A stretch of DNA of 64,000 nucleotides from Anaeromassilibacillus sp. An200 (GCF_002160025.1 NZ_NFJU01000014.1:21508-85507); one strand, 5' to 3'. Numbered from the stretch's first letter, positions 49,672-59,055 are shown. Numbers and translations are program-made. Notes: generated from the letters alone by a model not told the origin.

Positions 49672-50486
49672 CGGTTTCCGGGGGAAACACCGTAGCGCTG
49701 CTTGTAGGCCTTGCTCAGATGGAATTCGTCGCAGAAGCCGAAGTTTGCGGCGGCCTGCCGCAGGCTCACGTCCGGATGGGAGAGCAGGAAAGCGCGCACG
49801 GCTTCCAGCCGGTACTTGCGCTGGAATTGGCAGGGGGTCTCCCCCATGACGGCGGAAAAGCGTCTGGAAAGCGTCTTTTCGCAGACAAAAAAGTGAGCGG
49901 CAAGCTCCTTCTGTTGGAAAAAGCGGTGTGGATTTTCCTGCAAAAAACGCACGACATTCTGGACAAATTCCTCGTTCGGAGATGGCACGGGCGTGTGCTC
50001 CGCGTCCCAGAGCGCGGCCAGCAGAAGCTGGAACAAGGCAGAAAGCCGCGTCTCCCGCAAAGGAGAAACGGCGGCGAACTGCTCCGCGATCGCTTCAAAT
50101 AAGCGAAGCACCTCCGGACTGCGGCGGCAGGGAAGAAAGGTTCCGAGCGGCAGAAAGGAGGGTGTGGGCATGTCCGCGCTGTCCGCCGCATGTCCCGGCC
50201 CGTGGACATGCAGATACACGGTGCGCGTTCCGTCCCGGCAGGGGCGCAGACCGTCGTGGTGCCGTCCGGCTTCCAGAATCAGCACGTCCCCTTCGTGAAG
50301 CGTGTAACAGTCCGGCTCCCCGCCGCCGGGCGGCTCCTGCCGGATCTCCCACTCGCCCTCCAGCAGATAGATCAGGTCGTGATCCTCCATCACGCGGTTT
50401 GGATGGGGAATCCCCGTGACAAAGGTGTTGTGATACGCTTCGCGGATCTCGTAAGGGACCGAGGGGTCAAACGCGGTGCCGTCCAT
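49659..50486 (-). CDS. AraC-family transcriptional regulator
   Basis: 275 residues. An N-terminal cupin-like sensor domain (HDLIYLLEGEWEIR, LHEGDVLILEAGRHHDG) and a C-terminal double helix-turn-helix (ELAAHFFVCEKTLSRRFSAV and SLRQAAANFGFCDEFHLSKA, then YKQRYGVSPGNRH) are present. AraC proteins of this layout sense sugars. The ATG at 50486 has AAAAGGAGGA upstream. It is divergent from an oxidoreductase gene of the sugar-dehydrogenase type, its likely target. Confidence 0.93.
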   Translation of the reverse strand: MDGTAFDPSVPYEIREAYHNTFVTGIPHPNRVMEDHDLIYLLEGEWEIRQEPPGGGEPDCYTLHEGDVLILEAGRHHDGLRPCRDGTRTVYLHVHGPGHAADSADMPTPSFLPLGTFLPCRRSPEVLRLFEAIAEQFAAVSPLRETRLSALFQLLLAALWDAEHTPVPSPNEEFVQNVVRFLQENPHRFFQQKELAAHFFVCEKTLSRRFSAVMGETPCQFQRKYRLEAVRAFLLSHPDVSLRQAAANFGFCDEFHLSKAYKQRYGVSPGNRHAP

Positions 50487-50574
50487 GTGCGTCGTCCTCC
50501 TTTTGTGCGTTTCCGTTTTCCAAATGATACAAGCTTTTGGCCGGAATATCAATGGTTTTCCGTTGTCTTCGTGC

Positions 50575-50580
50575 TATCAT
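50575..50580 (+). promoter_or_regulatory. Extended -10 of the oxidoreductase promoter
   Basis: TATCAT with TG one base upstream; no good -35 is present, as expected for a promoter that depends on an activator such as the divergent AraC protein. Confidence 0.45.
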
Positions 50581-50652
50581 GATATTGTTCCCGGGTTTCG
50601 GGAGTCAAGAGATACGCATACGCCGCACGGCGGCAGGAAAGGGAGAATCACC

Positions 50653-51792
50653 ATGGAAAACGGAAAGTTGAAGGCGGTGGTCGTCGGGTTGGGCTTCGGC
50701 GGCGCGTTTGTGCCGATCTGGCGGGATCATCCGAATGTGAGCGAGGTTGGGATCTGTGATGTGAACCGTGATCTGATGGATCGTGTGGCGAAGGAACACG
50801 GGATCGCCTGCTGCTATTCCTCGCTCGACGAAGTGCTGGCGGATGAAAGCGTGGACGCGGTGCATCTGGTCACGGCCATTCCCGACCACGCGGATCAGAC
50901 CGTGCGCGTGCTCGACGCGGGCAAGCATTGTGCCTGCACCGTGCCGATGGCGACCAGTATGGAGGGGATCCGCGCAATCCGCGACGCGGTACAGCGCAGC
51001 GGGAAAACCTACATGATGATGGAAACCACGCTGTACACCTACCAGTATTTTTATGTCAAAAAGCTGATCGAGAGCGGAGAGCTGGGACGGATCCAGTTCC
51101 TGCGCGGCTCGCACTATCAGGATATGGAAAACTGGCCGTCCTACTGGATGGGACTGCCCCCGTTCTGGTACGGCACGCATGCGATCGCCCCGCTTGTGGC
51201 TCTGTCGGGAAGCCGGATCGAAGCGGTGTCGTGCCTTGGCTCCGGCAGCATGCGCCCTGAGCTGGTGAAGCAGTACGGCAACCCCTTCCCGGTGGAGACC
51301 GCGCATTTCCGCTTTGCGAACGGGCTGGCCGCGGAGTCGACGCGTTCGCTGTTTGAGACGGCCCGCACCTATCAGGAGGGCTTGTTTGTCTACGGCAGTA
51401 AAATGTCGTTTGAGTGGGGCTTTGCGGACGGGGACGCGCCCTATATCACGCGGCTTTTGCAGGCGGACGGCACGGGCAGCGCGCCGCGCGGGCTTCCCAC
51501 GCCGGTGCAGCAGATCGATCTGCCGAACGAATACGCCGATCTTCCGGAGCCGCTTCAGCGCTACACGGTCGGCGGCGACTACGATCCCACAAACCCGCAG
51601 CTCAGCCTGAAAAAGGGCGCGGGCGGCGGTCATCACGGCTCCCATCCGCATCTGGTGCATGAGTTCGTGCGCAGCATCGTGGAGCAGCGCAAGCCGTGGA
51701 TCGACTGGGAGCTGGCCGCCAACATCACCGGCGCCGGAATCCTCGCCCACAAATCCGCCCTGCGCGGCGGCGAATGGCTCAAGGCAGACTGA
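50653..51792 (+). CDS. Gfo/Idh/MocA-family NAD(P)-dependent oxidoreductase
   Basis: 379 residues. The Rossmann domain starts KAVVVGLGFGGAFVPIWRDH, with CDVNRDLMDRVA, VDAVHLVTAIPDHADQTVRV and AGKHCACTVPMATSMEG (in place of the common GKHVxxEKP). The C-terminal substrate domain has GSHYQDMENWPSYWMGLPPF and HPHLVHEFVRSIVEQRKPWI. These enzymes oxidise or reduce sugars, inositols or sugar acids; the substrate is not known here. The EKP lysine is replaced by VPM, which could alter catalysis. GGGAG lies before the ATG. It is divergent from the AraC gene. Confidence 0.92.
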   Translation: MENGKLKAVVVGLGFGGAFVPIWRDHPNVSEVGICDVNRDLMDRVAKEHGIACCYSSLDEVLADESVDAVHLVTAIPDHADQTVRVLDAGKHCACTVPMATSMEGIRAIRDAVQRSGKTYMMMETTLYTYQYFYVKKLIESGELGRIQFLRGSHYQDMENWPSYWMGLPPFWYGTHAIAPLVALSGSRIEAVSCLGSGSMRPELVKQYGNPFPVETAHFRFANGLAAESTRSLFETARTYQEGLFVYGSKMSFEWGFADGDAPYITRLLQADGTGSAPRGLPTPVQQIDLPNEYADLPEPLQRYTVGGDYDPTNPQLSLKKGAGGGHHGSHPHLVHEFVRSIVEQRKPWIDWELAANITGAGILAHKSALRGGEWLKAD

Positions 51793-51873
51793 GTCTGCAC
51801 GCAGCGGCCCGCGCGTTGGCGGTGTGAAAATGGTTTTGCACGGCGGCGCGGGACAGTCTGAACAAACTCCCGG

Positions 51874-52086
51874 TCAGGAGTCCTTTGCTTCCGGACGGTA
51901 TTCCATCAAATCGCCCGGCTGGCACTGCATGATTTCACACAGCTTCCCGATCGTCTCTGTTGTCACGGGACGATCGTGCCGCAGCCGTTGCAGCGTCTGA
52001 GCGTCGATACCTTCATTTGCCAGACGGTAAAAGGAAATATGCTGTTTTTTCATCCATTCCCGCATTGGGTCAAACGAAATTCCCAT
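51874..52086 (-). CDS. XRE-family (Cro/CI type) helix-turn-helix regulator
   Basis: 70 residues. FDPMREWMKKQHISFYRLAN, EGIDAQTLQRLRHDR and IGKLCEIMQCQPGDLMEY form a Cro/CI helix-turn-helix like those of the YozG/DUF739 type. It is divergent from another HTH gene, with an AT-rich gap that holds a palindromic operator, a TATAAT at 52126-52131 on the minus strand, and the start at 52086. It probably controls this region and itself. Confidence 0.85.
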   Translation of the reverse strand: MGISFDPMREWMKKQHISFYRLANEGIDAQTLQRLRHDRPVTTETIGKLCEIMQCQPGDLMEYRPEAKDS

Positions 52087-52125
52087 AGCAATCCTGCTTT
52101 CCGGCTATGTTCCATGATTTCTTTT

Positions 52126-52195
52126 ATTATATCTTCTTTTCCCCGCTTTTTCATTCCTTTCTATTTTCCTAATAGGAAAACTTTTTCTTTCCTAA
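52126..52195. promoter_or_regulatory. Divergent regulatory region with 17-base palindromic operator
   Basis: TTTTCCTA-A-TAGGAAAA is a perfect palindrome at 52164-52180; a further half-site TTTCCTAA lies at about 52188-52195. TATAAT for the minus-strand XRE gene is at 52126-52131. The palindrome is a strong candidate site for one of the two flanking HTH proteins. Confidence 0.65.
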
Positions 52196-52264
52196 CTTTC
52201 CAATCCCGGTCTGTTCCCAGGAAGAAAAGCGTGGTATCCTAATTTCGAAAGGAAGGGATTGCGG

Positions 52265-53347
52265 ATGGAATGGAAGCTGGCGGAGCAGATCCGCGCGTTC
52301 CGGCAGGAAAAGGGCATGACGCAGGAGCGGCTGGCCGAAGCGGTGGGCGTGACGGTGGGAGCCGTCTCCAAATGGGAATCGGGCGCGTCTGTGCCGGAGC
52401 TTTCCGTTCTGGTGGAGCTCGCGTCGCTGTTTGGTACCTCGGTGGACACGCTGATTGGCTATGAGGTGCCGGACAACGCGCTGCCCGCTCTGCTGCGCCG
52501 TCTGCGCGCCTGCCGCGACGCGCACCAGTTTGACGAGGGGAACGAGGTTGCCCGCCGCCTTCTGCGCTGCTACCCAAATTCGTTTGAAGCGGTGTATCAT
52601 ACAGCAGGCTTTTATTATTGTCAGGGACTGACACAGGCGGAAAATCAGGAGATGCGCCGGGCCATTGCGTTATATGAGCGGTCGCTGGCGCTGCTCTCGC
52701 AGAACACGGATCCGGAGATCGGGGAAATTTCGATCCGGGAATCCATCGCCAGCGCACGGATTTCACTCGGCGAAGAGGAGGAAGGCGTTCGCGAGCTCAA
52801 GCAGCACAACGACAACGAAATCTATGATTCTCTCATCGGCATAACGCTGGCGTATACCGATCAGAAGGACGAAGCGCGGCGCTATCTGTTCCGCTCCTAT
52901 CTGCGGCTTACCGCGGATCTGGTTCGTATCTCGTTCGGCTTTGTCAATACCGCAGAGGCTTGGGATGAACAAAAGCAGGTGCTGGAGCTTTTTGACCGGG
53001 TTCTCTATTTTCTGGACGGGATGACCGAGCCGGGCCGGGTGTCGTTTGTAACGAAGGCGGAGGCGTTGATTCTGGCGGTGTGCGCTCATCTGTGCGTCGG
53101 GCTGGGGCAAAACGCGGAGGCGGAAACGTATCTTCGCCGGGCCTGGGAGACGGCGCGGCGTTTCGACGCGGCTCCGGATTACAGTGCAACGGCAATTCAC
53201 TTCTGCTGCGGCGATCCTCCGCCTGCCGCCTTCGACGATATCGGGGAGACGGCTATGCGGGGAGTCGAAAGATTTATCAAGGAAACGGAAGAGACAGCGC
53301 CTGTGCTTTGGCCGCTGTGGGAGGGATGGAGCCATGAAAAAGCGTAA
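52265..53347 (+). CDS. XRE helix-turn-helix regulator with C-terminal helical-repeat domain
   Basis: 360 residues. Residues 5 to 66 are a Cro/CI HTH (LAEQIRAFRQEKGMTQERLA, VGAVSKWESGASVPELSVLV, LFGTSVDTLIGYE), followed by ~290 residues of TPR-like helices (NEVARRLLRCYPNSFEAVYH, AIALYERSLALLSQN). Regulators of this form often respond to peptides or metabolites. GGAAGGG lies 7 bases before the ATG. Its last 14 bases overlap the start of the ABC transporter gene, so it is the probable dedicated regulator of that transporter. Confidence 0.9.
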   Translation: MEWKLAEQIRAFRQEKGMTQERLAEAVGVTVGAVSKWESGASVPELSVLVELASLFGTSVDTLIGYEVPDNALPALLRRLRACRDAHQFDEGNEVARRLLRCYPNSFEAVYHTAGFYYCQGLTQAENQEMRRAIALYERSLALLSQNTDPEIGEISIRESIASARISLGEEEEGVRELKQHNDNEIYDSLIGITLAYTDQKDEARRYLFRSYLRLTADLVRISFGFVNTAEAWDEQKQVLELFDRVLYFLDGMTEPGRVSFVTKAEALILAVCAHLCVGLGQNAEAETYLRRAWETARRFDAAPDYSATAIHFCCGDPPPAAFDDIGETAMRGVERFIKETEETAPVLWPLWEGWSHEKA

Positions 53348-55046
53348 CGGCCTGCGCCACGAATTTTTCCGAAAGAATCGCCTGATGTTTTGCGTGGTGA
53401 TCGGCGTATCCGCGCTGGTAGCGGGACTCAACCTGGTTCTCTCCGTGCTGCTCCAGCAGGCGATTGATCTCGCTTCCGGTGTTTCCACCACCTGGACGCT
53501 GCCGCAGCTGATTGTGATTTCCGTCCTGGTGCTGGTGGGCGTTCTTGCGGCGGGGATTGGTACTTGCCTGGCAAAACCGCGTTTCCTGCGCCGTGCCATG
53601 CAGCAGTATAAAGAAGCGGCCTTCCGCGAGCTGGCAAAGAAGGGGACGGCGGCTTTTTCCAGGGAGAATACCTCGCTGTATCTTTCTGCTCTCTCGAACG
53701 ACGCGAACAGTATCGAAACAAACTATCTGGAAAAGATGTTTGACTGTGTGGTACAGCTTTTGCTGTTTGCCGGAGCAATCGCCCTGATGCTCTGGTACAA
53801 TCCTTTTCTGACGCTGGTGGCGGCGCTGTTCTCCGCGCTGCCGGTGATCGCCGCCCTTCTGACGGGCGGGAAGCTGGCTCCGGCAGAACAGAAGGTGTCG
53901 CAGAAAAATGAAAGCTTTGTCGCTGCTCTGCGGGATTGCCTTTCAGGCTTCCCGGTGATCAAGAGCATGAAGGCGGAGCAGCAGGCGTTCCGCCTGTTCT
54001 CGGAAAGCTGCCGGTCGGCGGAGCAGGCCAAAGCCCGCCGCCGTGGATTGAACACCGTCATTTCCACCATTTCCTCTATATCCGGCGCGGCGGCACAGCT
54101 GGGAGTGATCCTCACCAGCGCGGCTATGGCGGCGGCCGGGTTTATTACCCCCGGCGTAGTGATGATTTTTGTGCAGCTGATGGGATTTATTCTGGAGCCG
54201 ATCTCTGTTGTGCCGGAATTTCTCGCAAACCGCAAGGCGGCCCTCGCGCTGGTGAAAAAACTCGAGGACGCGCTGGCGATCCGCACGCCGGACGGCGGCA
54301 CGGAGATTCCTCCCGTCCTGCGCGACGCGGTGGAGCTGCGGGACGTTTCGTTCTCCTATGTGGAGGGCGAACCGGTGCTCAACCACCTCTCCGTGCGGTT
54401 GGAAGCGGGAAAAAGCTATGCGGTTGTCGGCACGTCCGGCAGTGGAAAATCAACGTTTCTCAGCTTGCTGATGGGTTCTTTTCCCACCTACGCAGGGGAA
54501 ATCCTGGTAGATGGGGTGGAACTGCGTGAGATCCGCCTGTCGTCCCTCTATGATTTGATGTCCCTCATCCGGCAGGACGTATTCCTGTTCCAGCGCAGCC
54601 TGCGGGACAATCTGACGATGTTCCGCGATTTCCCGGAAGAAGTGGTCCGGCAGGCGGCTTCCCTGGCGGGGCTGGGGGATCTGGTGGCGGAGCGCGGGCT
54701 GGATTTCCCGTGCGGCGAAAACGGGAACGCGCTTTCCGGCGGCGAGCGCCAGCGGGTCTCCATTGCCCGGAGCCTTCTGCGGAAAACGCCCGTCCTTCTC
54801 GCGGACGAAGCCACCGCCGCGCTGGATCGGGAGACAGCCTTCCGCGTCACGTCCTCCCTGCTCGATCTTGACGGTCTGACGCGCGTGGTGGTGACGCATT
54901 CGCTTGACGAGCCGCTTCTGCGGCGCTTCGACGAGATTCTCGTCCTGCGCGGCGGCGTGATCGAGGAGCGCGGCGCCTTCGATTCCCTCATGGCCCGTAA
55001 ATCCTGCTTCTACTCTCTCATGCAAGCCGGCAAGACTGAGTCTTGA
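53334..55046 (+). CDS. ABC transporter, fused permease and ATPase (exporter type)
   Basis: 570 residues. About six membrane segments in the first ~300 residues (including VVIGVSALVAGLNLVLSVLL and VVQLLLFAGAIALMLWY) are followed by the ATPase domain: Walker A VVGTSGSGKSTF, Q-loop LIRQDVFLF, signature LSGGERQRVSIARSLL, Walker B PVLLADEATAALD and switch His in VVTHSLDEP. It is a half-size type IV exporter (MsbA/LmrA-like) that must dimerise. Coupling to a TPR-type regulator hints at export of a peptide, drug or signal. A strong terminator follows. Confidence 0.94.
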   Translation: MKKRNGLRHEFFRKNRLMFCVVIGVSALVAGLNLVLSVLLQQAIDLASGVSTTWTLPQLIVISVLVLVGVLAAGIGTCLAKPRFLRRAMQQYKEAAFRELAKKGTAAFSRENTSLYLSALSNDANSIETNYLEKMFDCVVQLLLFAGAIALMLWYNPFLTLVAALFSALPVIAALLTGGKLAPAEQKVSQKNESFVAALRDCLSGFPVIKSMKAEQQAFRLFSESCRSAEQAKARRRGLNTVISTISSISGAAAQLGVILTSAAMAAAGFITPGVVMIFVQLMGFILEPISVVPEFLANRKAALALVKKLEDALAIRTPDGGTEIPPVLRDAVELRDVSFSYVEGEPVLNHLSVRLEAGKSYAVVGTSGSGKSTFLSLLMGSFPTYAGEILVDGVELREIRLSSLYDLMSLIRQDVFLFQRSLRDNLTMFRDFPEEVVRQAASLAGLGDLVAERGLDFPCGENGNALSGGERQRVSIARSLLRKTPVLLADEATAALDRETAFRVTSSLLDLDGLTRVVVTHSLDEPLLRRFDEILVLRGGVIEERGAFDSLMARKSCFYSLMQAGKTES

Positions 55047-55095
55047 CGCAAGTCGCGCACGCCGCGTCCCGCGGCGAACCGTGGTGAAAGAAATC

Positions 55096-55128
55096 GACCC
55101 CTTTGCGATCTTACGTCGCAAAGGGGTC
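55096..55128. terminator. Terminator between the ABC transporter and P-type ATPase genes
   Basis: GACCCCTTTGCGA (55096-55108) pairs perfectly with TCGCAAAGGGGTC (55116-55128), followed by TTGTCGT on the plus strand. It closely resembles the hairpin at 26183. Confidence 0.85.
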
Positions 55129-55242
55129 TTGTCGTGTGTCCCGCGTTGTTTTCATGGAGCGTTCGGGAAGGTTGGCTGCTGTTTTCAGCGGAGTGCGGTC
55201 TTGACAAGAATTTGGGAAAGCGATACACTCGGCATGGTTCCC

Positions 55243-57813
55243 TCACCCATGCCTCCGGTTGATCAGCATTTGCAGCCGCACGAGGACGGCGGGGGCGAGG
55301 GAAAAAGCAGCCACCGCGCCCCAGGCGGCGGGAGTGAGCAAAGCCGCGTCAAACAGCGCCGCCAGCGGCGGCACGAGCAGGACGGAGCATTGCAGGAAAA
55401 TGCACAACAGCGCGGCAGGCAGCAGGCGGCTGCCCCGGCGGGCCGGGGAAAAGAGCGGGCCGCCGCGCATGTTGAACGTGTGGGCGATCTGCGCGAGCGA
55501 GAGCACGGCAAAGGCCATCGTGCGCCCGACGACCGGGTTCATCGGGTCGGGGTCGAAGAACACGCGGCCTACAGAGTATGCCGCCAGCGTAAACGCCCCG
55601 ATCAAACATCCCTCAATCGCGATACGCCAGCCCATGCCGCCGGAAAACAGGCTTTCGCCGCGCTTGGCGGGCGGGCGCTGCATCACGCCCGGCTCAATCG
55701 GCTCCACACCGAGAGCGAGCGCGGGCACGGAATCCGTCACAAGATTGACCCAGAGAAGCTGGATCGCGAGCAGCGGCGAGGGCAGGCCGATCAAAAATCC
55801 CACGAACACCGTGAGGATCTCCCCGATGTTGCACGAGAGCAGGAAATGTACCGTGCGCCGGATGTTCGCGTACACGCCGCGCCCCTCGCGCACCGCCGCC
55901 ACGATCGTCGTGAAATTGTCGTCCGCCAGCACCATGTCCGCCGCGCCCTTGGCGACCTCCGTGCCGCTCTTTCCCATCGCGCAGCCGATGTCCGCCGCGC
56001 GCAGGGCGGGAGCGTCGTTGATGCCGTCGCCCGTCATGGCGGCAACCTCGCCGTTTGCCTGGAAGGCGCGCACAATCCGCACCTTATGTTCCGGCGAGAC
56101 GCGGGCGAACACGTCGCAGGTGCGCACGGCGCGCTTCAGATCCGTGTCGGAGAGCGCGTCCAGCTCCTGCCCAGTGAGCACCTTGCCGTCGCGGCGCAGG
56201 ATGCCCAGCTCACGGGCGATCGCGGAGGCCGTGGCGGCGTGGTCGCCTGTGATCATCACCGGACGGATTCCGGCGGAGCGGCACTGGGCCACAGCCTCCT
56301 TCACCCCGGCGCGCGGTGGATCAGAAAGGCCCGCAAGCCCCACAAAGGTCAGGTTCTGCTCCATTTCGCGCTCAGTGGGGAGCGCGTCCGTATCGCGGAA
56401 GGCCACGCCGATCACCCGCAGGCCGGAGGACGCCATGGATTCATTTTTTGCGAGGAACCCGGAACAGCTTCCCACGCAGTAACGGGCCAGCACGTCCGGC
56501 GCGCCCTTGCAGATGATCCGGTAGCCGCCGTCCGGGCGGCGGTGCACCGTCGTCATGCGCTTGCGGGAGGACGAGAAGGGAATCTCATGCACGCGCGGCC
56601 AGCGGCGCTCCAGCTCGCTTTTTTCCTCCGGGCAGGCGGCGGCAAGGGCTGTCTCCGTCGGCTCGCCCCGATAGCTGCCCGCCCCGCCCGTGCAGTTGCT
56701 GCACAGGCAGGCCAGCGAGAGGATGCGCTTTCCCTCCTGCGAATGTGCCGCCACTTCGCCGGACGCACTCGCCACGGTGCGCACCGTCATGCGGTTTTCC
56801 GTGAGTGTGCCGGTCTTGTCGGAGCAGATGACGCTGGCGCTGCCGAGCGTTTCCACCGCAGGCATCCGCCGCACAATGCTCTTTTTCGCCGCCATGCGCC
56901 GCACACCCACGGCCAGCACGATCGTCACCACGGCGGGCAGCCCCTCCGGGATAGCCGCGACGGCCAGGCTGATCGACAGCAGGAACATGTCAAGCGGCGG
57001 TGTGTGCTCCAAAAGACCAATGAGAAAGATCAGCGCGCAGATGGCGAGTGCTCCGGCTCCCAGCCAGCGTCCCGTCTGCGCCAGACGCTTTTGCAGCGGG
57101 GTTTTCGGCGGCTCCTGCGACGCAATCATTCCGGCAATGCGTCCAACCTCTGTGCGCATGCCTGTGGCCGTCACCACGCCAAGCCCGTTGCCTGCCGTGA
57201 TCTCCGAGGGGGAAAACACCATGTTTTTCCGATCCCCAAGCGGCGTTTTCTCCGGCAGCACCACGCCCGCGTCCTTCGCGGCGGGCAGGCTCTCGCCCGT
57301 GAGCGCGCTTTCGCCTGCGCTCAGGCCGTGCGACTCAATCAGACGCAGATCCGCCGGGGCGATATCCCCCGCGCGCAATCGCACGAGATCGCCCGGCACC
57401 AGCTGCGCCGCGTCCACGGTTTCCTCCCGGCCTCCCCGGATGACGCGCGCACGCGGGCTGCTCAGCTTTTTCAAAGCCTCCATGGCGTGCTCCGCGCGGC
57501 TCTCCTGGATCATCCCTGCCACCGCGTTGAGCACCACGATCGCAAGGATAATGATGGAATCCACATAGTCGCCCGTGCCCTCGATCCGCGAAGCGAGGAA
57601 CGAAACCGCCGCCGCCGCGAGGAGCACGAGCACCATAAAATCGGAAAGCTGTGCGAAAAACCGCGCGAGAAGCCCCTTGCGGCGCGGCCCCGCCAGCTCG
57701 TTTGTCCCTGTTTCCTTCAGACGGCGCGCGGCTTCCGCGTGCGAAAGCCCCTTTTTCCCGTCCGAACCCAGACCGCGCAGGCACTCGGCTGCCGTCTTGT
57801 TTTGCCATTCCAC
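55243..57813 (-). CDS. Calcium-transporting P-type ATPase (PMR1/SPCA type)
   Basis: 856 residues. A P2A pump exporting Ca2+ (or Mn2+) at the cost of ATP. The order is the N-terminal actuator part with LTGES (172-175), M4 with IPEGLPAVV (288-296), the phosphorylation loop CSDKTGTLTENRMTV (Asp332), the nucleotide domain with KGAPDVLARY, the hinge MTGDGINDAPALRAADIGCA, and M6 with NLVTDSVPALALGVEP. The GTG start at 57813 has GGGAGG about 10 bases upstream and gives MEWQNKTAAE, like other members. About ten membrane segments are present. Confidence 0.94.
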   Translation of the reverse strand: MEWQNKTAAECLRGLGSDGKKGLSHAEAARRLKETGTNELAGPRRKGLLARFFAQLSDFMVLVLLAAAAVSFLASRIEGTGDYVDSIIILAIVVLNAVAGMIQESRAEHAMEALKKLSSPRARVIRGGREETVDAAQLVPGDLVRLRAGDIAPADLRLIESHGLSAGESALTGESLPAAKDAGVVLPEKTPLGDRKNMVFSPSEITAGNGLGVVTATGMRTEVGRIAGMIASQEPPKTPLQKRLAQTGRWLGAGALAICALIFLIGLLEHTPPLDMFLLSISLAVAAIPEGLPAVVTIVLAVGVRRMAAKKSIVRRMPAVETLGSASVICSDKTGTLTENRMTVRTVASASGEVAAHSQEGKRILSLACLCSNCTGGAGSYRGEPTETALAAACPEEKSELERRWPRVHEIPFSSSRKRMTTVHRRPDGGYRIICKGAPDVLARYCVGSCSGFLAKNESMASSGLRVIGVAFRDTDALPTEREMEQNLTFVGLAGLSDPPRAGVKEAVAQCRSAGIRPVMITGDHAATASAIARELGILRRDGKVLTGQELDALSDTDLKRAVRTCDVFARVSPEHKVRIVRAFQANGEVAAMTGDGINDAPALRAADIGCAMGKSGTEVAKGAADMVLADDNFTTIVAAVREGRGVYANIRRTVHFLLSCNIGEILTVFVGFLIGLPSPLLAIQLLWVNLVTDSVPALALGVEPIEPGVMQRPPAKRGESLFSGGMGWRIAIEGCLIGAFTLAAYSVGRVFFDPDPMNPVVGRTMAFAVLSLAQIAHTFNMRGGPLFSPARRGSRLLPAALLCIFLQCSVLLVPPLAALFDAALLTPAAWGAVAAFSLAPAVLVRLQMLINRRHG

Positions 57814-57963
57814 CGTGCGTCCACCTCCCATGTTTCGCGGCGCGCTTGCTGCCGCTGGTATCAAATATATTCCGTCCGGGCGCGTGGTAGTCGTTCTTTC
57901 TCCGATCATCGCAAAATTTCGTGACGAGCCTGTTTTGGCAGGCCTTTTGAAAGGATGTTTTTC

Positions 57964-58140
57964 ATGTCTCTTCCCCAGGATCCGATGATTCTTCTGAGTT
58001 ATGTCAACACCAAGCTGCGCGACGAGTACCCCTCGCTCCGTGAGCTGTGCCAGTCCCTGTGCGAGGACGAGGACGATCTGCGCCGCCGTCTCGCCGAGGT
58101 GGATTACGAGTACGACGAAACGCTCAACCGTTTTGTGTGA
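57964..58140 (+). CDS. DUF4250 family protein
   Basis: 58 residues. DPMILLSYVNTKLRDEYPSL and the end VDYEYDETLNRFV match DUF4250, a small helical protein widespread in Clostridia and Bacteroidetes with no known function. The ATG at 57964 has AAAGG 9 bases upstream. A small GCCTG/CAGGC stem lies just before the ribosome site. Confidence 0.9.
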   Translation: MSLPQDPMILLSYVNTKLRDEYPSLRELCQSLCEDEDDLRRRLAEVDYEYDETLNRFV

Positions 58141-58141
58141 C

Positions 58142-58170
58142 TTGTGTTTTTTGCTGACCCGGTGTAAAAT
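58142..58170 (+). promoter_or_regulatory. Promoter of mltG
   Basis: TTGTGT, 17 bases, TAAAAT, starting directly after the DUF4250 stop and 48 bases before the mltG ATG. Confidence 0.6.
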
Positions 58171-58218
58171 GGGGGTACCCGAAGGGGAATCCTGTTGAAA
58201 CCGGGAGGAATTTGTCTC

Positions 58219-59055
58219 ATGCGAAAATTTGCGGCCGCTCTGCTGGCGGCGGTTTTCCTTTTGTTTGCCGGATGCGCCGTCGTTCCGGCCTTTGCGCCGG
58301 GGGAGGAAGCGTCTCCGGCTTCCTCCGGCGCTTCCGGCGCTCCCGAAGATCCGGAGAGCACCCCTGCCCCGCCCGCGGAGGAGGATACCACGGTGCGCGT
58401 CACGATTCCGGAGGGCTTCACCGTTCTGCAAATCTGCCAGCGGCTTGAGGAAAACGGCGTGTGCTCCGGGCAGGAATTTTTTGAAGTGTCGCAGTCGTAT
58501 GAGCCATCGTCGTTCACCGTGCCGGAGGACGAAAACCGTCCGTATAAGATGGAGGGCTATTTGTTCCCGGCGACGTATGAGTTTGAAAAAAACAGCGATC
58601 CCACAGACGTGCTGATTGAGATGCTCAACGCCTACCGCTACCGCGCCGGGGATCTGACGGACGAGCAGCTGATCATCGCGTCGATCATCGAGCGGGAGTC
58701 CCGGAGCGTGGAAAATGCCGCGCTGGTGTCCTCCGTCATCTATAACCGGCTCGACGCCGGGATGATGCTCCAGATGGATTCCACGCGCGAATACATCAAC
58801 GACGCGGTGACGGATTCCCCCTATCTTACGGGAGACACCTCCCGTTTCGCGGAGCTGTACAACACCTACAAATGCCCCGCCCTGCCCGCCGGGCCGATCT
58901 GCTGTCCCGGAGAGCGCGCGATGGAGGCCGCCCGCAACCCCGCCGAATCGGAGTATTACTACTTTTTCTTCGGGAACGATAACGAAAATCACTACAGCAC
59001 GACCTACGAGGAGCATGTGGCCGCGATCGAGGAGTACGGCGTGCAGTACGGCTGA
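58219..59055 (+). CDS. mltG: Endolytic murein transglycosylase MltG-like lipoprotein
   Basis: 278 residues. A lipoprotein signal (AAVFLLFAGC, Cys19) replaces the membrane anchor seen in most MltG proteins. After an Ala/Pro/Glu-rich linker comes a LysM-like segment (VRVTIPEGFTVLQICQRLEE), then the YceG domain with LIIASIIERESRSVENAALV holding the catalytic Glu, and EGYLFPATYEFEKNSDPTDV. MltG cuts nascent glycan strands and sets their length. GGGAGG lies before the ATG at 58219. It is shorter than the usual ~340 residues. Confidence 0.9.
   Translation: MRKFAAALLAAVFLLFAGCAVVPAFAPGEEASPASSGASGAPEDPESTPAPPAEEDTTVRVTIPEGFTVLQICQRLEENGVCSGQEFFEVSQSYEPSSFTVPEDENRPYKMEGYLFPATYEFEKNSDPTDVLIEMLNAYRYRAGDLTDEQLIIASIIERESRSVENAALVSSVIYNRLDAGMMLQMDSTREYINDAVTDSPYLTGDTSRFAELYNTYKCPALPAGPICCPGERAMEAARNPAESEYYYFFFGNDNENHYSTTYEEHVAAIEEYGVQYG

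Noticed and set aside
55081..57924. A 947-codon open frame on the plus strand opposite the P-type ATPase
   Set aside because: The minus strand has all P-type ATPase motifs; the plus frame is low-complexity His/Arg/Gly sequence.
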